This document shows, in pieces, positions 18,056-27,162 of a stretch of 64,000 bases of DNA (its first letter is position 1; each line of letters opens with the position of its first letter). This stretch comes from Variovorax sp. PBL-E5. GTDB lineage: Bacteria; Pseudomonadota; Gammaproteobacteria; Burkholderiales; Burkholderiaceae_C. The translations under genes and the position numbers were made by a program. The stretch spans positions 3,844,001 through 3,908,000 of the forward strand of contig NZ_LR594671.1 in assembly GCF_901827185.1 (NCBI RefSeq). Reading direction: 5' to 3'. The notes under the pieces were generated by a model. It was not told the DNA's origin, did not search any database, and was given only the letters and a program-made list of their open reading frames with translations.

Positions 18056-19429
18056 TCATGCGGCCGAAGCGGCAGAAAGCCAGGTCGCCAGCAGACCGAC
18101 GGTCGCGCAGGCACCCAGCAGCGGCATCACGCCGACCTTGAAGCGAAAGAGCGCCACCATGGCCGCGACGGCGATGAACGCGGACAGCGTGTCGAAGGGC
18201 CCGCCGAAGCCGCGAGGCCACAGCACGTGCCAGGCGAAGAACAGCGCCAGGTTCAGGATCACGCCGACGACGGCGGCCGTGATCGCCGACAGCGGCGCAG
18301 TGAAGCCGAGCCTGCCATGGGTCGCCTCGATGAGCGGGCCGCCGGCCAGGATGAAAACGAAGGACGGCAGGAAAGTGAAGAAGGTCACCACGGTGGCCGC
18401 CACCGCACCGCCCGCGAACGGGCCGGCGGACCCGGCGGCCTGCTGCAGCCAGCCGCCGACGAAGCCGACGAAGGCCACCACCATGATCAGCGGTCCGGGT
18501 GTCGTCTCGCCAAGCGCCAGGCCATCGATCATCTGCGGGCCGTCGAGCCAGTGATGGTGCTCGACAGCGCCCTGGAACACATAGGGCAGCACCGCATAGG
18601 CGCCACCGAAGGTCAGCATCGCGGCCTTGGTGAAGAACCAGCCCATCTGCGTGAGCGTCCCTTGCAGGCCTTGCGCGGCGACGAGCGCCGCCATCGGCAG
18701 CGCCCACAGGCCGAGCCCGGCGCACAGCACCTTGACCAGGCGGCTGCGCGAAAACAGCGCATGCACCGGCGTGGGCGTGTCGTCGTCGATCAGCGCCGGG
18801 CCGTAGCCCTTCCCCGCGCTGCCGTGTCCGCCACCGAGGGCGAAGACGCCGGGCGCCCGGCGGGCGCCGAAGTGCCCGATCAGGCCCGCCGCGAAGACGA
18901 TCGCCGGGAACGGCGTGTCGAAGGCGAAGATCGCGATGAAGGCGGCCGCGGCAATCCCCCACATCCAGGGATTCTTCAAGGCCCGCGTGCCGATGCGATG
19001 GGCCGCATGCAACACCAGCGCGGTGACGGCAGGCTTGATGCCGTGGAAGATTCCCGCGACCACGGGCACCTGGCCATAGGCCATGTAGATCCACGACAGC
19101 GCGATCAGGATGAACAGCGAGGGCAGCACGAACAGCGCGCCGGCGACGATGCCACCCCGCGTGCGGTGCATCAGCCAGCCGATGTAGGTGGCCAGCTGCT
19201 GCGCCTCGGGGCCGGGCAGCAGCATGCAGTAGTTGAGCGCATGCAGGAAGCGCTTCTCGCTGATCCAGCGCCGGCGCTCCACCAGCTCCGCATGCATGAT
19301 CGCGATCTGGCCGGCCGGGCCGCCGAAGCTGATGAAGCCGAGCTTGAGCCAGAAGCGCAAGGCTTCGAAAAAGCCGACCGCAATCGGCGCGGCGGATTCG
19401 ATCGCTGGCGGTGCGGGAAGAGTTGTCAT
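18056..19429 (-). CDS. chrA: Two-domain chromate transporter family protein
   Basis: A 457-residue membrane protein of the CHR family with two homologous halves. The first half shows LGFISFGGPAGQIAIMHAEL and LPGPEAQQLATYIGW; the second shows AMLTFGGAYAVLPYVFQGAV and LALGETTPGPLIMVVAFVGF. About 12 hydrophobic segments are visible. Long-chain CHR proteins export chromate from the cytoplasm. No chrB-like regulator is adjacent; the upstream neighbour is an unknown protein. Specificity for chromate over sulfate is inferred from family. Confidence 0.88.
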   Translation of the reverse strand: MTTLPAPPAIESAAPIAVGFFEALRFWLKLGFISFGGPAGQIAIMHAELVERRRWISEKRFLHALNYCMLLPGPEAQQLATYIGWLMHRTRGGIVAGALFVLPSLFILIALSWIYMAYGQVPVVAGIFHGIKPAVTALVLHAAHRIGTRALKNPWMWGIAAAAFIAIFAFDTPFPAIVFAAGLIGHFGARRAPGVFALGGGHGSAGKGYGPALIDDDTPTPVHALFSRSRLVKVLCAGLGLWALPMAALVAAQGLQGTLTQMGWFFTKAAMLTFGGAYAVLPYVFQGAVEHHHWLDGPQMIDGLALGETTPGPLIMVVAFVGFVGGWLQQAAGSAGPFAGGAVAATVVTFFTFLPSFVFILAGGPLIEATHGRLGFTAPLSAITAAVVGVILNLALFFAWHVLWPRGFGGPFDTLSAFIAVAAMVALFRFKVGVMPLLGACATVGLLATWLSAASAA

Positions 19430-19490
19430 GGGCGCGCAGGATACGCGCCGCGGATGTCGGTCGACCTGACTCGCGGCCGCCGCCTCGCCT

Positions 19491-20168
19491 TCAGGCCGCG
19501 ATGCGGCTCGAATGCACGAAGCAGGCCGGGTCCAGCTCGCGGAAGCAGACCAGCATCGAGCGCAGCACCGGCGCCTCGCGCGCCTCGGCGCGCCAGTCCG
19601 GCAGCTCGTGGTCCATCTGCGCGCACAGGTCGCTCCAGGCTTCGGCCACGGCGGCCCATCGCGCCACCTCCGGCTCGTGCATGCGCGCGGCCAGGAGCCG
19701 CAGCGGCCGGCGCAGCGCGGGCGCCTGTTCGATCAGCAGGCGGCAGCACCGGAAGCCCTTGGCGTCGTGCGGCAGGTCGAGCGCCGTGCCGCGGTACTGC
19801 GGCGGGCGGATGCCGGTCAGCAGCGCGAACAGCGCCAGGCTCGACGGCCCCTGCTCGCCGGCCACCAGCCAGCGCAGCGAAGGCAGGTCGAGGCGGCGTG
19901 CACAGCGGCCCAGATGAAAGCGGATGCGGCCGATGGCGGCCGGCGTCTCCTGCGCGCGCAGACGATCCAGTGCCTCGGGCCGGCCGATCACCGCCGTCGC
20001 ACCCAGCATGCGCGCCAGGCCGGGATGCAGCAGCTCCGCATCGCCGGCCAGCTTCAGCAGCACCAGGAACTCGGGCAGCGGCATGTGGCCATACACGATC
20101 CTGCACCGCTCGCGCATGAGGATTCGGTAGGCAGGCTGGTTCTCGGCCGGCGTCGGAGGGGAAGCCAC
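19491..20168 (-). CDS. Conserved-looking protein of unknown function
   Basis: A 225-residue soluble protein that I do not recognise. It has a Cys-containing N-terminus (RILMRERCRIVYG), a helical centre and several Trp and Cys residues (WLVAGEQGPSSLALFALL; FRCCRLLIEQ; AVAEAWSDLCAQMDHELPDW). No signal peptide or membrane segment is seen. The reading frame opens at a GTG (20168); an ATG 17 codons inside (20117) is an alternative start. It lies 61 bases upstream of chrA and 69 bases downstream of the LysR gene on the same strand. Confidence 0.6.
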   Translation of the reverse strand: MASPPTPAENQPAYRILMRERCRIVYGHMPLPEFLVLLKLAGDAELLHPGLARMLGATAVIGRPEALDRLRAQETPAAIGRIRFHLGRCARRLDLPSLRWLVAGEQGPSSLALFALLTGIRPPQYRGTALDLPHDAKGFRCCRLLIEQAPALRRPLRLLAARMHEPEVARWAAVAEAWSDLCAQMDHELPDWRAEAREAPVLRSMLVCFRELDPACFVHSSRIAA

Positions 20169-20237
20169 CCTCCTCTATCGGCAGCCGGCCGGCCGGCGAA
20201 CAGGGTCAAGCCGGAAAAAACTTCGCTCGGCGGGCGC

Positions 20238-21164
20238 TCAGCGCGGGTGTTCGAGGGCGCCGATCGGGCGCAGGTGCTGCACCAGCAGCGCCGCGGCCGG
20301 CGAGAGGGCTTCGCCCGTCTTCGTCGCCATCAGCAGCCGGCGCGTGGCCCAGGCGTCCCTGAGCCGCACCACCCTGAGCCCGAGCGCCTTCACCTGCGCC
20401 TCGCAGGCGGCCAGCGGCACCACGCCGATGCCCAGGCCGGCCGCGATCATGTGGCACATGGCATCGAAGCTGCGCACCTGCACGCGCAGCCGCATCGCGA
20501 TGCCGGCCTGCTCGGCCGCGCGCGAGGTCAGCTCCAGCAGCGAGCTGCTGCGGTTCAGGCCGACGAACTCGTGCGCCAGGCATGACTTGAAATCGACGCG
20601 CCGCGAACGCGCGAGCGGATGTCCCTTGGCGCACAGCACGACCAGTTCGTCGGTCTGGAAGGGCACGACGTCGAGACCATAGGCCGGCGTGTTCTCGGCG
20701 AACACGCCGACATCCGCGAGGCCGTCCACCAGCGCGCGCACGGTGTCGCCGCTCAGCTGCTCCTCCACCTCGACGCGGATGTCGGGATGCAGGGCGAGAA
20801 AGGTGGCCAGCGCGGCGGGCAGGAACTCGGTCAATGCCGACATGTTGGCCCACAGCCGCACGTGGCCGCGCACGCCGCTCGCGTAGTCCTTGAGCTCGCT
20901 GCTGAAGTGCTCGAAGCCCTGGAACAGCCGCATCGCATGCTGCATGGCCACGTGGCCGGCGGGCGTGAGCGCGATGCCCTGTGCGCTGCGTTCGAGCAGC
21001 CGCGAGCCGGTGGCGGCCTCGAAATCGGACAGCCGCCGGCTGGCCGCGGACAGGGCCAGGTGGCAGGCCTGCGCGCCCTTGGTGATGCTGCCGGACCGCG
21101 CCACGGCGCAGAACAGCCGCAGGGTGACGAAGTCGACGCGCGCCGGATTGATGGGACTGCTCAT
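20238..21164 (-). CDS. LysR-family transcriptional regulator
   Basis: A 308-residue LTTR. The N-terminal winged helix is FVTLRLFCAVARSGSITKGA and LSAASRRLSDFEAATGSRLL (about residues 11-58), and the C-terminal periplasmic-binding-like effector domain includes DVGVFAENTPAYGLDVVPF and AAGLGIGVVPLAACE. It is divergent from the CaiB-HMG-CoA-lyase operon with a 95-base gap that holds a perfect LysR-type dyad, so it almost certainly controls that operon. The ATG at 21164 gives the standard N-terminal length. Confidence 0.9.
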   Translation of the reverse strand: MSSPINPARVDFVTLRLFCAVARSGSITKGAQACHLALSAASRRLSDFEAATGSRLLERSAQGIALTPAGHVAMQHAMRLFQGFEHFSSELKDYASGVRGHVRLWANMSALTEFLPAALATFLALHPDIRVEVEEQLSGDTVRALVDGLADVGVFAENTPAYGLDVVPFQTDELVVLCAKGHPLARSRRVDFKSCLAHEFVGLNRSSSLLELTSRAAEQAGIAMRLRVQVRSFDAMCHMIAAGLGIGVVPLAACEAQVKALGLRVVRLRDAWATRRLLMATKTGEALSPAAALLVQHLRPIGALEHPR

Positions 21165-21185
21165 CGGGACGATTCTAGACAGGGG

Positions 21186-21202
21186 CTTCGCGTTCTGCGA
21201 AG
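21186..21202. promoter_or_regulatory. LysR-type T-N11-A operator
   Basis: CTTCGC-GTTCT-GCGAAG is a perfect 6-base-arm dyad, and within it T-CGCGTTCTGCG-A is the classical T-N11-A LysR box. It lies in the 95-base gap between the divergent LysR and CaiB-family genes, 57 bases before the CaiB start, where a recognition site for the regulator is expected. Confidence 0.7.
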
Positions 21203-21259
21203 GCCTGCTGCCGGCTCGGCAATTCCGCGCGCGCCGATCCGTTCCTACAGTCCGCTTCC

Positions 21260-22417
21260 ATGAATGCACTCGAAGGACTGAAGGTGCTCGAACTGGGCCA
21301 GCTCATCGCCGGCCCCTTCGCGAGCAAGACGCTGGCCGAGTTCGGCGCCGACGTGATCAAGGTCGAGCCGGCCGGCGTCGGCGACCCGCTGCGCAAGTGG
21401 CGGCTGCTGCGCGACGGCAGCTCGGTGTGGTGGGAGGTGCAGTCGCGCAACAAGCGCTCGGTCTGCCTCGATCTGCGCAGCGCCGAAGGCCAGGAGGCGG
21501 CACGTGCGCTGGCGCTCGAAGCCGACGTGCTGATCGAGAACTTCAAGCCCGGCACGCTGGAAGGCTGGGGCCTCGGCTGGGAGCAGCTGCATGCGCTCAA
21601 CCCGCGGCTGATCATGCTGCGCATCTCGGGCTACGGCCAGACCGGCCCCTACCGCGACAAGCCCGGCTTCGGCGTGCTCGGCGAAGCGATGGGCGGCCTG
21701 CGCCACCTCACCGGCGAGCCGGGCCGCGTGCCGGTGCGCGTGGGCATCTCGCTCGGCGACACGCTGTCCGCGCTGCACGGCGTGATCGGCGTGCTGACCG
21801 CGCTGCACCATCGCACGGCGCATGGCGGCGAAGGCCAGTTCATCGATGTCGCGCTGTACGAATCCGTATTCAACGTGATGGAAAGCCTGCTGCCCGAATA
21901 CGACGCCTTCGGCGCGGTGCGCGAGGCCGCCGGCAGCGCGCTGCCCGGCATCGCGCCGAGCAACGCCTACCGCTGCGGCGACGGTCAGTACGTGCTGGTG
22001 GCCGGCAATGGCGACAGCATCTTCCGGCGGCTGATGCGCGCGATCGGGCGCCCCGACCTCGAGGACGATCCGCGCCTCGCCCACAACGACGGCCGCGTGC
22101 GGCACGTCGAAGCCCTCGATGCCGCCATCGAGGCCTGGACCTGCGAACGCGGCCGCGACGAGGTGCTGGCCGCGCTCGACGCGGCCGGCGTGCCGGTCGG
22201 GCGCATCTACAGCGTCGCCGACATCGCGCGCGACCCGCACTACCAGGCGCGCGGCATGCTCGTCGAGACGCAGACCGCCGACGGCCGCTCGCTCAAGGTG
22301 CCCGGCGTGGTGCCCAAGCTGAGCGCGACGCCCGGACGCATCGCGCACCCGGCCCCGCGCCTGGGCGAACACGACGCCGACCTGCTGCGAGCCGGCTGGC
22401 CCGCACGCGCGTCTTGA
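21260..22417 (+). CDS. CaiB/BaiF family CoA-transferase
   Basis: A 385-residue family III CoA-transferase. It keeps GQLIAGPFASKTLAEFGADV (about residues 13-32), LIENFKPGTLEGWGLGW, the catalytic aspartate region FIDVALYESVFNVMESLL (Asp near 196) and the C-terminal CoA-binding GVPVGRIYSVADIARDP. These enzymes move CoA between carboxylic acids. Encoded first in an operon with an HMG-CoA-lyase-like enzyme, it probably activates a di- or hydroxy-acid that the lyase then cleaves. Confidence 0.9.
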   Translation: MNALEGLKVLELGQLIAGPFASKTLAEFGADVIKVEPAGVGDPLRKWRLLRDGSSVWWEVQSRNKRSVCLDLRSAEGQEAARALALEADVLIENFKPGTLEGWGLGWEQLHALNPRLIMLRISGYGQTGPYRDKPGFGVLGEAMGGLRHLTGEPGRVPVRVGISLGDTLSALHGVIGVLTALHHRTAHGGEGQFIDVALYESVFNVMESLLPEYDAFGAVREAAGSALPGIAPSNAYRCGDGQYVLVAGNGDSIFRRLMRAIGRPDLEDDPRLAHNDGRVRHVEALDAAIEAWTCERGRDEVLAALDAAGVPVGRIYSVADIARDPHYQARGMLVETQTADGRSLKVPGVVPKLSATPGRIAHPAPRLGEHDADLLRAGWPARAS

Positions 22418-22430
22418 AAGGACCCCCGCC

Positions 22431-23414
22431 ATGAATCCCGGCCACGGCACCCGCCTCTTCATCAACGAGGTCGCGACCCGCGACGGCTTCCAGATGGAAA
22501 GCCGCTTCATTCCCACCGACGACAAGGTCGCGCTGATCGACCGGCTGAGCACGCTCGGCTACGCGAAGATCGAAGCCACCTCCTTCACCTCGCCGAAGGC
22601 GATCCCCGCGCTGCGCGACGGCGAGGAAGTGATGAACCGCATCGCACGCCGCCCCGGCGTGGTCTACACCGCGCTGGTGCCCAACCTGCGCGGCGCCGAG
22701 CGCGCCCTCGATGGCCGCGTCGACGAGTTCAACCTCGTGATGTCGGTCAGCGAGACCCACAACCTCGCCAACCTGCGCATGACGCGCACGCAGTCCTTCG
22801 CGCAGCTGGCCGAGGTGATCGCGCTCGCGCGGCGGGCCGCGGTGCCGGTGAACGTGTCGCTGTCCTGCGTCTTCGGCTGCCCGATGGAAGGCGAGGTGCC
22901 GCAGGACGGCGTGTTCGGCTGGATCGACCGCTTCGCGGCGTTGAAGGTGCAGGGCATCACGCTGTGCGACACCACCGGCATGGCCTTTCCGACGCAGGTG
23001 CAGGCGCTCTGCGCCGCCGCGCTGGCGCGCCATCCCGCACTCGGCTTCACGGCCCATTTCCACAACACCCGCGCCATGGGCCTGGTCAACACCGTGGCCG
23101 CGGTGGAAGCCGGCATCCGGCGCCTGGACATGTCGCTCGGCGGCATCGGCGGCTGTCCCTATGCGCCCGGCGCCAGCGGCAATGTCGCGACCGAGGACGT
23201 GGTCCACATGCTGCAGTGCATGGGCTACGACACCGGCATGGACCTCGACGGGCTGATCGGCGCCGCCGCGCAGCTCCAGACGCTGGTGCAGCACGAACTC
23301 TCGAGCCAGCTGCCGCGCGCCGGCCATCGCCTGACGCGGCATGCGCCACCGTCGGAGTTCGCCGACATCGCGGACCGCGCCCATGCGCGCGATGCGCGAG
23401 AGCTTCGTCCATGA
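22431..23414 (+). CDS. Hydroxymethylglutaryl-CoA lyase-like enzyme
   Basis: A 327-residue TIM-barrel enzyme of the DRE-metallolyase family. The N-terminal metal motif is EVATRDGFQMES (RDG), the barrel has GITLCDTTGMAFP and TAHFHNTRAMGLVN, and the glycine-rich catalytic loop with Cys is GGIGGCPYAPGASGNVATED. HMG-CoA lyase itself has RDGLQNE, so the Phe-Gln-Met change suggests a related acyl-CoA substrate such as a citramalyl- or other branched hydroxyacyl-CoA. It follows the CoA-transferase by 13 bases and overlaps the VOC gene (ATGA). Confidence 0.88.
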   Translation: MNPGHGTRLFINEVATRDGFQMESRFIPTDDKVALIDRLSTLGYAKIEATSFTSPKAIPALRDGEEVMNRIARRPGVVYTALVPNLRGAERALDGRVDEFNLVMSVSETHNLANLRMTRTQSFAQLAEVIALARRAAVPVNVSLSCVFGCPMEGEVPQDGVFGWIDRFAALKVQGITLCDTTGMAFPTQVQALCAAALARHPALGFTAHFHNTRAMGLVNTVAAVEAGIRRLDMSLGGIGGCPYAPGASGNVATEDVVHMLQCMGYDTGMDLDGLIGAAAQLQTLVQHELSSQLPRAGHRLTRHAPPSEFADIADRAHARDARELRP

Positions 23415-23791
23415 TCGACCACCTCGACCATCTCGTGCTGACCACCGCCGACGAGGACGCCTGCGTGCGCTTCTACGTCGACGTGCTGGGCATGACGCTG
23501 GAGACCTTCGGCGCCGGACGCAAGGCCTTCCGCTTCGGCAACCAGAAGATCAATCTGCACGTGAAAGGCCGCGAGTTCGAGCCCAAGGCCGAGCATCCGA
23601 CGCCCGGCGCGCTCGACCTCTGCTTCGTCGCAGCCGTGCCCCTCGATGCCGTGATCGCGCGGCTCGCACAGCAGCAGGTTCGCATCGTCGAAGGCCCGGT
23701 CCTGCGCACCGGTGCGACCGCGCGCATCCGCTCGGTCTATGTGCGCGATCCCGACCTGAACCTCATCGAGATCTCGGAGCCGGCGCCCTGA
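23411..23791 (+). CDS. VOC-family (glyoxalase-like) metalloprotein
   Basis: A 126-residue single-domain vicinal-oxygen-chelate protein starting MIDHLDHLVLTTADEDACVR. The candidate metal ligands are His in the first strand, His in INLHVKG and Glu in PDLNLIEIS. Relatives include dioxygenases, epimerases and glyoxalases. The ATG overlaps the lyase stop codon, so it probably assists the same pathway, for instance by racemising or isomerising the CoA substrate; that role is inference. Confidence 0.82.
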   Translation: MIDHLDHLVLTTADEDACVRFYVDVLGMTLETFGAGRKAFRFGNQKINLHVKGREFEPKAEHPTPGALDLCFVAAVPLDAVIARLAQQQVRIVEGPVLRTGATARIRSVYVRDPDLNLIEISEPAP

Positions 23792-23832
23792 ACGGCACCG
23801 GACGGTCCGCCCAACCCAAGCAGGAGACAACC

Positions 23833-24804
23833 ATGAAGCTCGTCCACCACCTCGCACTCGCCGCCGGCGTCGCGCTGGCATCCGCCGCGGCCGCGGGCGC
23901 CGACGCCTATCCCTCGAAGCCGATCACCATGATCGTGCCCACTGCGCCTGCCGGCTCGACCGACATCATGGCGCGCCTGGTGGCCGAGCCGCTGGCGCGC
24001 GCGCTCGGCAAGCCGATCGTGATCGACAACAAGCCGGGCGCCAGCGGCAACATCGGCACCGAGTTCGTCGCCCGTGCGGCACCCGACGGCTACACGCTGC
24101 TGATGCAGTACTCGGGCTACCACGTCGGCAATCCCGCGCTCTATCCGAACCTCAAGTGGAGCCCGACCCACGACTTCGTGCCGATCGCGATGGTGATGCG
24201 CGCACCGCACGTGATCGCCGTCAGCGGCACGCTGCCCGTCAACTCGGTGCAGGACCTGATCGCCTACGGCAAAAAGAAGAAGGGCGGCCTGTTCTTCGCC
24301 TCGTCGGGCAACGGCTCGATCCAGCACATCGCGGGCGAGCTGCTGGCGCGGCAGATCAAGGAGCCGATGACCCATGTGCCCTACAAGGGCTCCGGGCCGG
24401 CGATCAACGACCTGGTCGCGGGCACGGTCGACATGTTCATCACCACGCCGCCGTCCGTGATCGGCTTCCTGCCGAGCGGCAAGCTCAAGGCCCTGGCCTA
24501 TACCGGCGCCCAGCGGCATCCGTCGATGCCCCATGTGCCGACCTCGGCCGAGGCGGGGCTGCCGGGCTACGAGGTCGAGTCGTGGTTCGCCGTGTTCGCG
24601 CCGGCGAAGACGCCGCCGGAGATCGTCGCCAGGCTCACGACCGAGATCCGGAAGATCGTGGAGAGCGAGTCCTTCCGCAAAAAGGTCGACGACCAGGGCG
24701 CGTTCGCGGTCTACATGGATCCGCCGACGCTCGCCAAGTTCGTCGACCAGCAGCTCGCGATGTGGTCGAAGGTCATCAAGGACGCGGACATCAAGCCCGA
24801 TTGA
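23833..24804 (+). CDS. Bug-family tripartite tricarboxylate receptor protein
   Basis: A 323-residue periplasmic protein with a cleavable signal peptide (hydrophobic ALAAGVALASAAAAGADA, about residues 8-25). The TctC/Bug fold follows: YPSKPITMIVPTAPAGSTDI, IVIDNKPGASGNIGTEFVA, then MTHVPYKGSGPAINDLVAG. Such proteins bind carboxylates or other small organics for uptake or sensing. No tctA or tctB gene is near, which is usual for the many orphan Bug proteins of Burkholderiales. It probably binds the substrate of the upstream CoA-transferase pathway. Confidence 0.9.
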   Translation: MKLVHHLALAAGVALASAAAAGADAYPSKPITMIVPTAPAGSTDIMARLVAEPLARALGKPIVIDNKPGASGNIGTEFVARAAPDGYTLLMQYSGYHVGNPALYPNLKWSPTHDFVPIAMVMRAPHVIAVSGTLPVNSVQDLIAYGKKKKGGLFFASSGNGSIQHIAGELLARQIKEPMTHVPYKGSGPAINDLVAGTVDMFITTPPSVIGFLPSGKLKALAYTGAQRHPSMPHVPTSAEAGLPGYEVESWFAVFAPAKTPPEIVARLTTEIRKIVESESFRKKVDDQGAFAVYMDPPTLAKFVDQQLAMWSKVIKDADIKPD

Positions 24805-24893
24805 GCGCGCGCTGCCGGCCGGCGCATCCGGGGTGACGCTGACCCGGTCCAACCTGATTGGCGGCGCGAAGCCGACGACCTCGAGCACCACGC

Positions 24894-25298
24894 TCAGTGC
24901 GCGGCCAGCAGCCGGTACAGCAACAGCAGCGACGCCGCCGCGACCACCAGCACCGTGAGGCCCGCGCCGGCCTGGCGCGGCATCGTCGGGCCAAGCGACC
25001 GGCTCAGGCCCCACGCATTGGCCAGCCGTGCGACCACCAGCGCCGCGCCCAGCGCATGGACGATGCCGCCCGGCGTGCCGGCGACCTCGGCCAGCACGAT
25101 CAGCAGCAGCGCCAACGGCACCTGCTCCGCGAAGTTCACATGGGCCCGGATCGCCTGGCCGAGCTGCGCATTGCCGCCGTCCGCCGCCTGGATGCCGGTC
25201 TTGACGCGGTTCAGGATCACGCGCACGGTCAGCACAGCCGCGAACAGGCCGAAGAGGGCGGCATAGAGCGCCGAGATGGATGGCATGGCGACGGTCAT
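24894..25298 (-). CDS. MAPEG-family membrane protein
   Basis: A 134-residue protein with four hydrophobic segments and the MAPEG signature region: [19 protein letters not shown] (about 21-39), then ANFAEQ-like [26 protein letters not shown] proteins include membrane glutathione transferases; the bacterial YecN-like members are uncharacterised. I chose the ATG at 25298; the frame opens 11 codons earlier. It converges with the Bug gene and is divergent from the chemoreceptor gene. Confidence 0.8.
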   Translation of the reverse strand: MTVAMPSISALYAALFGLFAAVLTVRVILNRVKTGIQAADGGNAQLGQAIRAHVNFAEQVPLALLLIVLAEVAGTPGGIVHALGAALVVARLANAWGLSRSLGPTMPRQAGAGLTVLVVAAASLLLLYRLLAAH

Positions 25299-25411
25299 GG
25301 GGAATCCCTTCGATGGTCGAAGCCCGGACACACGGGTTACTGCAATGACGCGGCAGACGACGCCCGTTCGACAGACGGTCCGGTTTTTTCACGCGCGACG
25401 CGTGCGCGCCC

Positions 25412-25438
25412 TCAAGCTTTCCGGTTTCGTGCCGATAA
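25412..25438 (+). promoter_or_regulatory. Sigma-28 (FliA) promoter
   Basis: TCAAGCTT (25412-25419), an 11-base spacer and GCCGATAA (25431-25438) match the flagellar sigma-28 consensus TAAAGTTT-N11-GCCGATAA, with the -10 perfect and the spacing exact. It is 68 bases upstream of the chemoreceptor ATG, so this receptor belongs to the late flagellar/chemotaxis regulon. Confidence 0.85.
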
Positions 25439-25506
25439 CACCGCCAAGACATCGTCGGTGGGCGGCGTTGTCTGCGGCCCATCGACGACCTGGAATCGGA
25501 ACGATC

Positions 25507-27069
25507 ATGAAGAACTGGAAGATCAGCGTGCGGCTGGGCTGGGGCTTTGCCATCCTGCTGGCGCTGCAGCTCGCCATCGCCGGCATCGGCGTGCGGGAGA
25601 TGGCGAATCTCTCGGATCGCATCCGATTCATCACCGAGATCGGCGATGGCAAGCTGTACGAGCTCAACAAGGTGCAGGCCGCGATCGGCGTGCGCGCCAT
25701 CGCGGCGCGCAACCTGGCACTGCTGACCGATCCGGCCGCGCAGCAGCCCGACATCGCGCTGATCAAGCGCACCCAGGGCGAGATCGACGAGGGGCTGGCA
25801 CAGCTGACCGCGATCATGAAGGAGCCCGCCTCGGCCAGCGACGAGGAACGCCGGATGCTGGAGCAGCTCAAGGCGCTGGAGGCCCAATACCTGGTCATCG
25901 CCAACAACGTGGTCGGGCTCGCCACCACGCAGAAGACCGAGCTGGCGATCCAGGCGCTGACCCGCGACTGCATGCCGATGCTGACCCAGGTGCTCGCGCA
26001 CGTGAACGCCTTCGAGCAGGTGCTGAAGAAAGGCGCCAACGAGAACGCGGCCGGTGCGCAGTCGCTCTACCAGAACGCGAAGTGGATCACGCTGCTGATC
26101 AGCGCCGCATCGCTGGTGATCGGGATCTTCACCGCCTGGCGCCTCACGCGCTCGATCACGCGGCCGCTGGGCGAAGCGGTGCGGGTGGCGCAGCAGGTGG
26201 CCGGCGGCGACCTGAGCGCGCACATCGAGGTCTCCGACACCGCCGAGGTCGGCCAGCTCATGAAGGCGCTCAGGGACATGAACGACAGCCTCGCCAAGGT
26301 GGTCGGCGAGGTGCGCACCGGCACCGACACCATCACGACCGCGTCGAGCGAGATCACCTCGGGCAACCAGAACCTGTCCTCGCGCACCGAGCAGCAGGCG
26401 AGTTCGCTGGAAGAGACCGCGGCATCGATGGAAGAACTCACCTCGACGGTCAAGCAGAACGCCGACAACGCACGCCAGGCCAATCAGCTCGCGGTCTCGG
26501 CCTCCGAGGTCGCGGTCAAGGGCGGCAGCGTGGTGTCGCAAGTGGTCGACACCATGGCCTCGATCCACGCTTCGTCCAAGAAGATCGTCGACATCATCGC
26601 GGTCATCGACGGCATTGCGTTCCAGACCAACATCCTTGCGTTGAACGCAGCGGTCGAAGCCGCACGCGCCGGCGAACAGGGCCGCGGCTTTGCGGTGGTG
26701 GCGGCCGAGGTGCGCAACCCGGCGCAACGCTCGGCGGCCGCGGCCAAGGAAATCAAGACCTTGATCGGCGACTCGGTGGACAAGGTCGATGCGGGCAGCG
26801 CGCTGGTGGGCGAAGCGGGCCGCACGATGGAAGAGATCGTGGACAGCGTCCAGCGCGTGACCGACATCATGGGCGAGATCACGGCAGCCAGCCAGGAACA
26901 GACCTCGGGCATCGAGCAGATCAACCAGGCGATCACGCAGATGGACCAGGCCACGCAGCAGAACGCGGCGCTGGTGGAACAAGCCGCCGCCGCATCCGCC
27001 TCGCTGCAGGAGCAGGCCGGCAGCCTGTCGCAGGTGGTGAGCACCTTCAAGCTCGGCCAGACCTTCTAG
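25507..27069 (+). CDS. Methyl-accepting chemotaxis protein (Tar/Tsr-like)
   Basis: A 520-residue chemoreceptor. It has TM1 (about 11-31), a four-helix periplasmic ligand-binding domain (about 32-190), TM2 ([19 protein letters not shown], about 197-215), HAMP ([20 protein letters not shown]) and a cytoplasmic signalling coiled coil with methylation regions ([20 protein letters not shown]). The hairpin tip is intact except that the conserved Leu of EVRNLAQRS is Pro405 (EVRNPAQRS), next to the CheA/CheW contact surface. The ATG at 25507 follows a sigma-28 promoter. No C-terminal NWETF-type CheR pentapeptide is seen (ends FKLGQTF). Confidence 0.93.
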   Translation: MKNWKISVRLGWGFAILLALQLAIAGIGVREMANLSDRIRFITEIGDGKLYELNKVQAAIGVRAIAARNLALLTDPAAQQPDIALIKRTQGEIDEGLAQLTAIMKEPASASDEERRMLEQLKALEAQYLVIANNVVGLATTQKTELAIQALTRDCMPMLTQVLAHVNAFEQVLKKGANENAAGAQSLYQNAKWITLLISAASLVIGIFTAWRLTRSITRPLGEAVRVAQQVAGGDLSAHIEVSDTAEVGQLMKALRDMNDSLAKVVGEVRTGTDTITTASSEITSGNQNLSSRTEQQASSLEETAASMEELTSTVKQNADNARQANQLAVSASEVAVKGGSVVSQVVDTMASIHASSKKIVDIIAVIDGIAFQTNILALNAAVEAARAGEQGRGFAVVAAEVRNPAQRSAAAAKEIKTLIGDSVDKVDAGSALVGEAGRTMEEIVDSVQRVTDIMGEITAASQEQTSGIEQINQAITQMDQATQQNAALVEQAAAASASLQEQAGSLSQVVSTFKLGQTF

Positions 27070-27162
27070 GTGCTTCCAGGCGCGCCGCGCGCACACGGGC
27101 AGCGCTCTACGCCATGCGCAGGTGACGTAGGATCGGGCAGGCGTTTGTCCACTGGAGCCCCC

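Noticed and set aside
20205..20237. T-run after the LysR gene as a terminator
   Set aside because: GTTTTTTCC follows the stop codon on the minus strand, but the preceding stem (CGCT...AGCG) has only four base pairs.
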